NCBI GenBank assembly: GCA_002937555.1
Contig: PTKB01000148.1
Coordinates: 1 to 6,773, forward strand
Direction of reading: 5' to 3'
Source of the DNA: Alphaproteobacteria bacterium MarineAlpha10_Bin2
Lineage (GTDB): Bacteria; Pseudomonadota; Alphaproteobacteria; UBA828
DNA: 6,773 nucleotides
Shown: piece by piece, positions 1 to 6,157 of the stretch
How the letters are laid out: every line of letters starts with the position of its first letter
Position numbering within the stretch: position 1 is the first letter of the stretch
The notes under the pieces: model-generated
Told to the model about the DNA's origin: nothing
What the model saw: the letters and a program-made list of their open reading frames with translations, nothing else
Database searches by the model: none
Program-made: the position numbers and the translations under genes

Positions 1-900
1 GGCGATCGCCACCGTCATGATGATGGTCGGCGCGCCGACATTACCGGATGACAGGATCATGCCGGACCAGCCGGCAAAGCCCATCGCCGTGAGCGCGGCA
101 AAGAGGACCACCAGAAGCGTCGCGACCGTGCCGGTAATGGAACGCAGCATAAACGCCATGACGATGAAAATAACGATGATGATGATCGGCCCGAGCGTCA
201 ACAAATCGTCGAAGGTGGCGTCGCCGAAGGCACGGCTGGTGATGATGCTGCCGGTGACGTAATAGTTCAATTCGGGATGCTTGGCGCTCGCTTCCTCGAC
301 AATCACTTTCACTTGGTCGGAAATTTCCGTGACCGCCTCGGCCGATTCATCGGGCAGCACGAAATTGACCAGCACCGCCGTGGTGCGCCCGTCCGCCGCC
401 ACCAGCCGGTTGACGAGCTGGATTTCGTTGAGCGCGATATCTTCGATGCGGGCGAGATCCTGGCTGTTGAGATCGGCCGTGTCGGCAACCAGATCCTCAA
501 CGATCAACTCGTCGCCATCGGCCCAGGTATGGGAAAAATTGGTCAGCGAATCGACGCGCGTCGAATATGGCAGCAGCCAGCCCTGCTCGGTCAGTTCACT
601 GACCGCCGCGAGCGCGTTGGGCGTGAAGATGCCGCCGGTGCTCGACTCGTTCTTTGGCGCCACGGCGATGAGCACGGTGTTGGATTCCGTATAGGTCGCC
701 TCGAGCGCCTCGAAGGCGATCAGCTGAGGATTGTCTTCGCTGAAAAAGATACGGCTGTCGTTGCTGATCTTGAGATATTGGCCGCCGGCGGCCATCACGA
801 GGACGAAGAGGATTGTCAGCACCAGTATGGGCCAGCGCCAGCGCAGCACACCGGCGCCGAAGCGCTCCATGCGTGTGGCCGATATAGCAATATCGGTCAA
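1..900 (-). CDS. RND/MMPL-family efflux transporter, N-terminal 300 residues (3' end outside window)
   Basis: Open frame on the minus strand that reaches the left edge without a stop, so only the N-terminal part is present. It probably exports a lipid or hydrophobic compound across the inner membrane using the proton gradient; the substrate cannot be read from sequence. Seen: a short cytoplasmic N-terminus, a first membrane helix (about 22-40, WPILVLTILFVLVMAAGG), then a large periplasmic loop (about 41-230) opening with NDSRIFFSEDNPQL, the typical RND entry to this loop. Two further helices follow (about 233-252 and 257-280), and then GNVGAPTIIMTVAIA, the start of helix 4. This order is the first half of an RND exporter of the single-chain MMPL type. 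The start is taken as TTG at 900 because GGAG lies 6 nt upstream, while the in-frame ATG at 870 has no ribosome binding site. It lies 89 bp downstream of the tetR-type gene in the same orientation and has a probable operator upstream (936-947). Family assignment is firm; the exact subfamily is not. Confidence 0.9.
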   Translation of the reverse strand, partial: MTDIAISATRMERFGAGVLRWRWPILVLTILFVLVMAAGGQYLKISNDSRIFFSEDNPQLIAFEALEATYTESNTVLIAVAPKNESSTGGIFTPNALAAVSELTEQGWLLPYSTRVDSLTNFSHTWADGDELIVEDLVADTADLNSQDLARIEDIALNEIQLVNRLVAADGRTTAVLVNFVLPDESAEAVTEISDQVKVIVEEASAKHPELNYYVTGSIITSRAFGDATFDDLLTLGPIIIIVIFIVMAFMLRSITGTVATLLVVLFAALTAMGFAGWSGMILSSGNVGAPTIIMTVAIA

Positions 901-903
901 TTT

Positions 904-910
904 CCTCTCC
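904..910 (-). promoter_or_regulatory. Ribosome binding site that selects a TTG start for the RND gene
   Basis: On the minus strand the sequence reads GGAGAGGAAATTG. The GGAG core is 6 nt from the TTG at 900. The alternative ATG at 870 is preceded by ATATCGGCCACACGC, which has no Shine-Dalgarno match. The frame upstream of the TTG is closed by a TAA and holds no other common start codon, so TTG is the best-supported start. Confidence 0.65.
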
Positions 911-935
911 CCTGCGTCCTGCTCAGTAATTTCTG

Positions 936-947
936 AACAAATTCGTT
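936..947. promoter_or_regulatory. Probable TetR-type operator upstream of the RND gene
   Basis: AACAAATTCGTT is a 12-bp palindrome with one mismatched pair. It lies in the 89-bp gap between the regulator gene and the transporter gene, 36 bp ahead of the transporter start. A second copy, GACGAATTCGTT, lies in front of the regulator gene at 1633-1644; the two agree at 10 of 12 positions and share the palindromic consensus AACGAATTCGTT. TetR-family repressors commonly bind such sites at their own promoter and that of the exporter they control. No strong -10/-35 pair is visible here. The repeat is seen directly; its role as an operator is inferred. Confidence 0.5.
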
Positions 948-989
948 ATCGTTTAGCTGAATGATATCTAATGCCGTCGCCGTCCCGCT

Positions 990-1610
990 TCAAGTGGGGG
1001 CTTCGGCTGGATCGCCGCTCAGACCGTCGACGATCAATGAGACCATGGCGCGAGCCTCCTCACCGAAGTTCGTCTCGCCACTCAGCGCCAGCAGCGGCGG
1101 GTATTCGAAACGCACGATTGCGTTGAGGACGGCGCGGGCGCTGGTAGAAATATCGGCAATCCGGAAAGCGCCGCGCTTGACTCCCTCTTCGAGAATGGCG
1201 ACGACAATTTCATGGCAGGTGTTGAGATGCTGCTCGACAAGGTCACGTCGTTCTTCGCAGAGGAAATCCACCATTTCCTGAATATGTGGCGTATTTCGGA
1301 GGCTTTCGACAGTAAACCGATTGACGGCCAAGACATAGGCTTCGAGTTTTTGCCGTGCACTCAGGCCAGGCTGAGCAATGGCCGCGCGCACGGTTTGGTG
1401 CAGCGCCTCGAACCAGGCGATGCTGACCGCAGCGCCGATGTCGGATTTGCTTTCGAAATAGCGATAGAGATTTCCCGCCGACATGCCGCAATCACTGGCG
1501 ACTTCCGCCATGGTGGTTTTGCGGTAGCCGTAATGGCGGAAGCGCTCGGTCGCCGCCTCGATAATCTGCGCCTGGGTGTCTTCGGCCAAATCGGCCGCCG
1601 CTTTGCTCAT
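990..1610 (-). CDS. TetR/AcrR-family transcriptional regulator
   Basis: A 206-residue protein, the usual length for TetR-family repressors. The N-terminal DNA-binding domain covers about residues 12-60: helix 1 AQIIEAATERFRHYGYRKTT, then the helix-turn-helix AEVASDCGMSAGNLYRYFESKSDI with the family's G-[NT]-[LI]-Y-x-[YH]-F recognition-helix signature. The rest (about 65-206) is a helical ligand-binding and dimerisation domain that I cannot assign to a named effector class. It most likely represses its own gene and the RND transporter gene that follows in the same direction, with release on binding a small, probably hydrophobic, molecule. Support comes from matching palindromes in front of both genes and a well-formed promoter upstream (1647-1674) whose predicted start site falls inside one palindrome. 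The ATG at 1610 lacks a strong ribosome binding site (only CGGA nearby), but it is the first start downstream of the predicted promoter that gives the full N-terminal helix. The stop is TGA at 990-992. Confidence 0.92.
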   Translation of the reverse strand: MSKAAADLAEDTQAQIIEAATERFRHYGYRKTTMAEVASDCGMSAGNLYRYFESKSDIGAAVSIAWFEALHQTVRAAIAQPGLSARQKLEAYVLAVNRFTVESLRNTPHIQEMVDFLCEERRDLVEQHLNTCHEIVVAILEEGVKRGAFRIADISTSARAVLNAIVRFEYPPLLALSGETNFGEEARAMVSLIVDGLSGDPAEAPT

Positions 1611-1632
1611 GGCGTGTCCGGAAGTGAATAAT

Positions 1633-1644
1633 GACGAATTCGTT
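1633..1644. promoter_or_regulatory. Probable TetR-type operator at the regulator gene's own promoter
   Basis: GACGAATTCGTT contains a perfect 10-bp palindrome, ACGAATTCGT (1634-1643), and matches the palindrome in front of the RND gene at 10 of 12 positions. It begins 2 bp downstream of a consensus -10 box on the minus strand and covers the predicted transcription start near 1640. A repressor bound here would block initiation. The operator role is inferred from position and from the second copy. Confidence 0.55.
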
Positions 1645-1646
1645 TA

Positions 1647-1674
1647 ATTATAATCCATTGCCGGTGCGACGCAA
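1647..1674 (-). promoter_or_regulatory. Predicted sigma70-type promoter of the tetR-type gene
   Basis: On the minus strand TATAAT (1647-1652), a perfect -10 hexamer, is preceded after 16 bp by TTGCGT (1669-1674), a partial -35 match that keeps TTG. The start site would fall near 1640, giving a leader of about 30 nt before the ATG at 1610 and placing the palindrome 1633-1644 over the start site. The -10 is strong and the -35 weak. Confidence 0.55.
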
Positions 1675-1738
1675 CGGACAATCGGCGCATCTCGCGGACA
1701 AAATGCCGCACGGAACTTGGCGCGACGGGCAAATCATG

Positions 1739-1756
1739 AAATTTTGCGGAAAATTT
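1739..1756. promoter_or_regulatory. AT-rich perfect inverted repeat upstream of the cupin operon
   Basis: AAATTTT-GCGG-AAAATTT is a 7-bp perfect inverted repeat with a 4-bp centre, about 56 bp upstream of the first cupin gene and inside an otherwise GC-rich divergent intergenic region (1611-1811). Its symmetry and location fit a binding site for a dimeric regulator or part of an AT-rich promoter. I found no convincing -10/-35 pair for the plus-strand operon, so its role is a guess. Confidence 0.3.
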
Positions 1757-1799
1757 TACGATCTTTCGCTGCGGCTGAGAGCGCCGGATTTAGGCATCG

Positions 1800-1806
1800 G
1801 AGGAGT
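1800..1806 (+). promoter_or_regulatory. Strong ribosome binding site of the first cupin gene
   Basis: The sequence CGGAGGAGTAGCAAATG holds GGAGGAG, a near-ideal Shine-Dalgarno sequence, a few bases before the ATG at 1812. It is by far the strongest ribosome binding site in the window, supports this start over later ATGs, and suggests the first cupin protein is made in quantity. Confidence 0.7.
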
Positions 1807-1811
1807 AGCAA

Positions 1812-2360
1812 ATGGTCGAACGGATTGACGCCACGCCCGAATATATGGAAAGCGAGCGCATTTCGCGCTTCGGCGACTTGAAGTCGAGCGCCAAGGCGTT
1901 TATCGACACTCTCATCCCCGGTTACGAGCGCGATCTCTATAATATTATTGGCCGCGGCGTGGTCGAGGACAAAGAGCTGCAGCCGCCGATTAAGGACAAC
2001 CGCGATTTCAATCTCGGCATGATCAAGGCCGAACCCGGTAAGGGCGCCTCGCCTCACATTCACGCCACCAACGAAGTGTTTTTCGCGCTCTCCGGAAAAT
2101 GGGCGATCTATTGGCAAAATCAGGATTGCTCCCAGCACGAAGTCATCCTCGAACAGTATGATACGGTTTCGGTGCCGATCGGCCTCAGCCGCGGATTTCG
2201 TAACGCCGGCGATGACACCGCCTATATGCTGGCGATCGTCGGCGGCACCGATCCGGGCAAAGTAGAATGGCCGCAGGAAACCGTCGACATGGCGCGCGAG
2301 CACGGCATCGGGCTGGACGAAAACGGCGATCTGGCGCTGCTTAATTCGGCTGCGGATTAG
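1812..2360 (+). CDS. Cupin-domain protein, intact first member of a tandem family
   Basis: A 182-residue single-domain cupin with an N-terminal segment (1-60) and a conserved C-terminal tail (about 145-175). Cupin motif 1 is clear: GASPHIHATNEVFFALSG with metal ligands H82, H84 and E88. Motif 2 is YDTVSVPIGLSRGFRNAG; it keeps P122, G124 and N131, but the usual third histidine is arginine (R127). The metal site would therefore be incomplete or unusual. The tail is GGTDPGKVEWP...GLDENGDL and recurs in both downstream genes. Cupins of this size are small-molecule dioxygenases, isomerases or binding proteins; I cannot name a substrate or reaction. It is the first gene of a three-gene plus-strand cluster, divergent from the tetR-type gene, with a strong ribosome binding site and an upstream AT-rich inverted repeat. 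The family call is firm; the function is unknown. Confidence 0.88.
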   Translation: MVERIDATPEYMESERISRFGDLKSSAKAFIDTLIPGYERDLYNIIGRGVVEDKELQPPIKDNRDFNLGMIKAEPGKGASPHIHATNEVFFALSGKWAIYWQNQDCSQHEVILEQYDTVSVPIGLSRGFRNAGDDTAYMLAIVGGTDPGKVEWPQETVDMAREHGIGLDENGDLALLNSAAD

Positions 2361-2403
2361 CGCTTCGGCGCATCGCGCCGCACAAAACCAAAGGAACACC
2401 TGA

Positions 2404-2652
2404 ATGTCCGAAGGCTGGAGCAAGGATCGCATGCTTGGCGAACGGGTGGCGCGCTTCGACACGCTGACGCCGACCAGAAAATCGTTTGTCGACACCGCCG
2501 TGGATGGCCATCAGCGCGATATTTTCATGATCAACGGCACTACCGATCCGGGCCGTGTCGAATGGCCGCAAGCGTTGCTCGATAAGGCGGTCGCCAAAGG
2601 CCATTCGCTCGACGAAAACGGCAATCTGTTGGAAAGCGGGGCAAGCCAATGA
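2404..2652 (+). CDS. Small coreless cupin paralogue (internal in-frame deletion)
   Basis: An 82-residue protein that aligns with both ends of its neighbours and lacks the middle. Residues 11-45 (GERVARFDTLTPTRKSFVD...RDIFMING) match the N-terminal segment of the first cupin (residues 16-47). Residues 46-77 (TTDPGRVEWP...GHSLDENGNLLE) match that protein's C-terminal tail (from about residue 145). About 97 codons carrying both cupin motifs and all metal ligands are missing, and the frame is kept across the join. It should have no cupin activity. It has its own ribosome binding site (AAGGAA, 7 nt before the ATG) and overlaps the next gene by 4 nt (ATGA), so it is probably translated and coupled to it. 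It starts 43 bp after the first cupin gene. Either it is a decaying remnant of a triplicated gene or a small protein that has kept the flanking segments for a role such as partner binding. Gene structure is certain; function is unknown. Confidence 0.72.
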   Translation: MSEGWSKDRMLGERVARFDTLTPTRKSFVDTAVDGHQRDIFMINGTTDPGRVEWPQALLDKAVAKGHSLDENGNLLESGASQ

Positions 2653-3215
2653 CGAAACAGATCATCAGCGTCGAAGAGTTCGAGCGCACCCGCGTCGCGC
2701 GCTTCAACGCGCTCGAAGGTTCGAGCCGGCCGATGCTCGATGCCGTCATTCCCGGACAGGAACGGGAAATCTATCAAGTCATCGGCAAAGGTGTCAGCGA
2801 AGATCGCGAGCAGAAAATCCCCATCGCCGACAATGCCGGCTTCAATGTCGCCATCGTGCGCTGCCAGCCCGGCAAAGGCACGCTCCATCACGATCACAAG
2901 ACCAACGAAGTGTTCATGGCGCTCACTGGAAAATGGAAGATCTTCTGGGGCGATGACGAAGACACCCATTTCGTCATTCTCGAGCCCTTCGATGTCGCCT
3001 CGATACCGCCCAATCTGATGCGCGGCTTCCGCAATATCGGCGACGAAGAAGCGCTTCTGCTCGGCACCATCGCCGGCCCGATCCCGGCGGCGTGCATTGG
3101 CGCGACGATCTGCTGGCCGAAGCCTCGCGGCTCGGCCATGGGCTCGACGAAGACGGTCAGATCATCGAAACCCCCGCCGCCGCCGAATAGCACCGCAGGT
3201 GCGATTCAGCCGTAA
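2649..3215 (+). CDS. Cupin-domain protein with frameshifted C-terminus
   Basis: As read, 188 residues. The N-terminal segment and cupin core (1-143) align closely with the first cupin: motif 1 is GTLHHDHKTNEVFMALTG with H81, H83 and E87, and motif 2 is FDVASIPPNLMRGFRNIG with R125 in place of the third histidine and N129 kept. After IAGP (residue 144) the family tail is lost, and a proline- and serine-rich stretch follows to the TAA at 3213-3215. The expected tail is encoded in the next frame: from 3080 it reads DPGGVHW...LGHGLDEDGQIIE and ends at TAG 3188-3190. One base missing near 3077-3080 (in GGCCCG) explains this, as either a real mutation or a sequence error. Read through, the gene would be 2649-3190, matching the family length, and would stop 15 bp short of the convergent metalloprotease gene; as read it overlaps that gene by 10 bp. 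The start codon overlaps the previous stop (ATGA). Confidence 0.82.
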   Translation: MTKQIISVEEFERTRVARFNALEGSSRPMLDAVIPGQEREIYQVIGKGVSEDREQKIPIADNAGFNVAIVRCQPGKGTLHHDHKTNEVFMALTGKWKIFWGDDEDTHFVILEPFDVASIPPNLMRGFRNIGDEEALLLGTIAGPIPAACIGATICWPKPRGSAMGSTKTVRSSKPPPPPNSTAGAIQP

Positions 3216-3922
3216 CGTCTGAGTTCGGCGCCGTTCTGGCGCAGCCAGGCGCGTTCCGCTTTGTGCGCGCCGACCAGCCCGTCGACCAGCGACCAAAACC
3301 GCGCGCTATGGTTCAACTCGCGCAAATGGGCGATTTCATGCGCCACCACATAATCGAGCACCGCCGGCGGCGCCAGGATGAGGCGCCACGAGAACGACAG
3401 CCCGCCCGCCGCCGAGCAGCTGCCCCAGCGCGTCGCCGGGTCGCGGATGGCGAGGCGGCGAATCGGCCGCTCCACCCGGCGCGCCAGATGCTCGGCACGG
3501 GTGCCGATTTCGCGCCGCGCCTCGGCAATCAGCCAGCGCCGCACCCGTCCGGCAAACACCGCCTCATCGCCCGGCACCATCAGCTCGTCGCCGATACGCC
3601 GCGTGCGTTTGGCGCCGTTCACTGGCCTGCTCAGCGTTAGAGGCTCGCCCAAGAGCGGCAGCACCGTGCCGTGGCGAAACGGCACCGCCGGCGGCAGCGC
3701 TCCCAGCCGGGCTTCAATCCAGCCCGCCCGGCTATGGGCGAAGGCAAGCCCGTCGCGCACCGAGGCGCGCCGCGGCAGTACCAGTTCCACGTCGCCGTCG
3801 GCTTCGTCGATGCGGATCAATATGTGCCGCGCCCGCGCGCTGCGGCGGAGGTTAAACGCTATCTCACGGCCGCCCGGCAAGGCGAGGGTGCGGATTGGGT
3901 TGGCCGGTTGGGGAATCGACAT
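3206..3922 (-). CDS. YgjP-type (DUF45/M48-like) zinc metalloprotease
   Basis: A 238-residue soluble protein with no signal peptide or membrane helix. The C-terminal third holds the family signature: RWGSCS (165-170), a SFSWRLILAP strand-helix segment, then VVAHEIAHLRELNHSARFW. In the last, H195, E196 and H199 form the HExxH zinc site and H205, six residues on, is the likely third ligand. The N-terminal part (ALPGGREIAFNLRRSARARHILIRI) is typical of this family, where a beta-rich region precedes the WLM/SprT-like peptidase fold. Such proteins are common and conserved in proteobacteria, but a physiological substrate is not established; a cytoplasmic peptidase role is the family inference. The start ATG at 3922 has only a weak upstream ribosome binding site. 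The gene is divergent from the ABC-F gene across 106 bp and convergent with the third cupin gene. Nothing links it functionally to the cupins. Confidence 0.93.
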   Translation of the reverse strand: MSIPQPANPIRTLALPGGREIAFNLRRSARARHILIRIDEADGDVELVLPRRASVRDGLAFAHSRAGWIEARLGALPPAVPFRHGTVLPLLGEPLTLSRPVNGAKRTRRIGDELMVPGDEAVFAGRVRRWLIAEARREIGTRAEHLARRVERPIRRLAIRDPATRWGSCSAAGGLSFSWRLILAPPAVLDYVVAHEIAHLRELNHSARFWSLVDGLVGAHKAERAWLRQNGAELRRYG

Positions 3923-4028
3923 GGCTTTGCTGAGTGTGATCGAGTCGCTTTTTTTTGGCCACTGGTTTGATAACCGCGAGATGCTTTATTTGCCGCCGTG
4001 GCCCGTGTTATGAGCCGGGCGGCAAGCC

Positions 4029-5927
4029 ATGTTGACGATCTCTTCCCTCACCTATCGCATCGGCGGGCGTCCTCTCCTGGAGAACGCCTCGGCGCGCATC
4101 GCGCGCGGCCGGCGCATCGGCTTGGTCGGGCAGAACGGCAGCGGCAAAACGACCCTGTTACGCCTCATCGCCGGCGTCATCGAGCCCGACGGCGGCAACC
4201 TGGCGCTGGCGCGCGGCGCCGAAGTGGCAAGCGTCGCACAGGAGGCGCCGGGCGGCACGGCGACGCCGCTCGAAACAGTGCTCGCCGCCCATCGCGAGCG
4301 CCACGCGCTCCTGGCCGAAGCCGAGACATCGGCGGACGCGCACCGCATCGCCGAAATCCAGATCCGTTTGCACGAAATCGGCGCGCAGGCCGCGCCGGCG
4401 CGCGCGGCGTCGATTCTCGCCGGCCTCGGGTTCGCCGAGGCTGAGCAGAACCAACCCCTGGAGAGTTTATCCGGCGGCTGGCGCATGCGCGTCGCCTTGG
4501 CCGCCGCTCTGTTCGCCGAGGCGGACCTTCTGCTGCTCGACGAGCCGACCAACCATCTCGATCTCGAAGCGACCATGTGGCTCGAAAATCATTTGCGCAG
4601 CTATCCCCGCACCCTGCTTTTGGTCAGCCATGATCGCCACATTCTAAATTCGGTGCCTGACGGCATCCTGCATCTGACGGGACGCGCCCTCAGCCTCTAT
4701 CCGGGCGGTTACGACAATTTTGCCCGAGTCCGCGCCGAGCGCCAGGCCGCGGCGGCCGCCTTCCAGGCACGCCAGGCGGCCAAGAAGCGCAAGCTCGAGG
4801 GCTTCGTCGCCCGCTTTCGCTACAACGCCAGCAAGGCACGCCAGGCGCAGAGCCGCTTGAAGGCGCTCGAGCGCCTCGGCGATGCACCGCCAACCGTCGA
4901 GCGCGCCGGCGTCGAGATTGATTTCCCCACCCCGGAAGGCCTCGCGCCACCGCTCATTACGCTTACCGGCGCGGCGGCGGGATATACGCCGGGCGCGCCC
5001 GTCCTCAAGGGTCTCGATCTGCGTCTAGATCCGGACGACCGCATCGCGCTCCTCGGCGCCAACGGCAACGGCAAATCCACTTTCGCCAAGCTGCTTGCCG
5101 GCGCGCTCAAGCCGATGGCGGGCGACATCCGCCGCGCGCCCAAGCTCAATGTCGGCTATTTCGCCCAGCATCAGGTCGATACCCTTGACGCCGGCGAGAG
5201 CGCCTTTCAGCAGCTCGGCCGCAAGATGAATAAGTCAGCGCCGCATCAGGTGCGCGCCCGCCTCGGCGCCTTCGGCTTCAGTCAGGACAAGGCCGATGTG
5301 GTGGCGCGCAACCTCTCCGGCGGTGAGAAATCGCGCCTCAATCTGGCCCTGATCAGCCACGACGTGCCGCAGATTCTGGTGCTCGACGAGCCCACCAACC
5401 ATCTCGATCTGGAAACCCGCGACGCTCTGGTGCAGGCGCTGAACGCTTTCCCCGGCGCCGTCGTGGTGATCAGCCATGATTGGGATTTGCTGGAGCTGAC
5501 GGCCGAGCGTCTGTGGCTGGTGGCGGACGGCACGGTCAGCCCCTATGACGGCGATCTCGATGACTACCGCCGCCTCGTTCTCGGCCGTAGCGCCGGCAGC
5601 AACGGGAAAAAAGCGGCGCGCGAGAAGCCGTCGAAAGGCAAGTTGCAACGCCGCGACGCCGCGGCGGTACGGGCCAAGCACGCCCCTCTCAAACGCGCCG
5701 CCGAAAGTGCCGAATACCGCCTCACCCAGGCAACGCGGCAAAAAACCGACATCGAAGCCAAGATGGCGGACAGCGCCCTTTACGAAAGCGCGCCCGAGCG
5801 CCTCGCCGAGCTCGGACGCCAGCTCAGCGCGGCGGAACGCGCCATCTCAGAAGCCGAAGCCGATTGGATGCAGGCCGCCGAAGCCCTCGAAACTCTCAAA
5901 ACAGAAGACGATTCAGCTGGGGGTTAG
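4029..5927 (+). CDS. ABC-F family ATPase (YheS/Uup-like, ribosome-associated type)
   Basis: A 632-residue protein with two ATP-binding cassettes and no membrane segments, the ABC-F layout. Cassette 1: Walker A GQNGSGKT (34-41), signature LSGGW (147-151), Walker B LLLLDEPTNHLD (D171, E172), switch H201. A charged linker (about 235-285) forms the inter-domain helical region. Cassette 2: Walker A GANGNGKS (343-350), signature LSGGE (429-433), Walker B LVLDEPTNHLD (D453, E454), H483. A basic hinge (525-545) leads to a C-terminal coiled coil (about 545-622), as in Uup/YheS proteins. ABC-F proteins bind the ribosomal E site and relieve stalled translation; a resistance role is possible but not indicated here. 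The ATG at 4029 gives the standard ABC-F start (MLTISSLTYRIGGRPLLENA), although its ribosome binding site is weak. The TAG stop (5925-5927) lies inside the left inverted repeat of the following element, so the last residues may have been reset by that insertion. Confidence 0.95.
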   Translation: MLTISSLTYRIGGRPLLENASARIARGRRIGLVGQNGSGKTTLLRLIAGVIEPDGGNLALARGAEVASVAQEAPGGTATPLETVLAAHRERHALLAEAETSADAHRIAEIQIRLHEIGAQAAPARAASILAGLGFAEAEQNQPLESLSGGWRMRVALAAALFAEADLLLLDEPTNHLDLEATMWLENHLRSYPRTLLLVSHDRHILNSVPDGILHLTGRALSLYPGGYDNFARVRAERQAAAAAFQARQAAKKRKLEGFVARFRYNASKARQAQSRLKALERLGDAPPTVERAGVEIDFPTPEGLAPPLITLTGAAAGYTPGAPVLKGLDLRLDPDDRIALLGANGNGKSTFAKLLAGALKPMAGDIRRAPKLNVGYFAQHQVDTLDAGESAFQQLGRKMNKSAPHQVRARLGAFGFSQDKADVVARNLSGGEKSRLNLALISHDVPQILVLDEPTNHLDLETRDALVQALNAFPGAVVVISHDWDLLELTAERLWLVADGTVSPYDGDLDDYRRLVLGRSAGSNGKKAAREKPSKGKLQRRDAAAVRAKHAPLKRAAESAEYRLTQATRQKTDIEAKMADSALYESAPERLAELGRQLSAAERAISEAEADWMQAAEALETLKTEDDSAGG

Positions 5928-5959
5928 TACCCCCTATCATAGTTCGGTGGTGCGTAGGA
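5924..5959 (+). repeat. Left terminal inverted repeat (36 bp)
   Basis: Begins TTAGTACCCCCTATCATAG and ends GGTGCGTAGGA. It matches the reverse complement of 6158-6193 at 34 of 36 positions; the differences are C/T at position 8 and G/A at position 26. Its TAG (5925-5927) is the stop codon of the ABC-F gene. GGGGG just before it and CCCCC inside it could also form a 5-bp hairpin around that stop. Confidence 0.88.
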
Positions 5960-6157
5960 CGGAGCTCGGAGGTTCCCGGCAAGGAGCGCGGCGCGGCGCG
6001 ATGCTCTGGGCATCGCAAGTGGCGCGCGACGACGACCGGAGGCCTCCGAGCGCCGACCGAAGGGTCGCATTTCCGCTCCCTCGGGGCGTCGGGAACGCTC
6101 GCCGATGCGCCCACATCGCCTTCGCGCCCCCTCCTGCCGAAGAAACGGGAAATGCGA

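Noticed and set aside
17..936. Plus-strand open frames over the left end of the window
   Set aside because: They mirror the RND transporter on the minus strand, which has clear membrane helices and RND motifs; the plus-strand products resemble no family.
1212..1828. Plus-strand frames opposite the tetR-type gene and a 65-residue frame across the intergenic region (1631-1828)
   Set aside because: No ribosome binding site; the 65-residue frame runs through the operator and promoter and overlaps the cupin start in another frame.
1734..2969. Long minus-strand frames opposite the cupin genes
   Set aside because: Shadow frames in GC-rich coding DNA; the plus-strand frames carry cupin motifs and ribosome binding sites.
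3075..3090. Programmed ribosomal frameshift in the third cupin
   Set aside because: GGCCCGATCC is not a recognisable slippery site and no stimulatory hairpin or internal Shine-Dalgarno is evident; a lesion or sequence error is simpler.
3190..3202. Hairpin GCACC-GCA-GGTGC as a terminator after the cupin operon
   Set aside because: Only a 5-bp stem with no T-run after it; too weak to call.
3949..3956. Run of eight T in the gap between the metalloprotease and ABC-F genes
   Set aside because: No preceding GC-rich stem and no gene ends here; the flanking genes diverge, so it is not a terminator.
5919..5934. GGGGG-TTAGTA-CCCCC hairpin as an intrinsic terminator of the ABC-F gene
   Set aside because: Five-bp stem with no T-run; noted within the left repeat instead.
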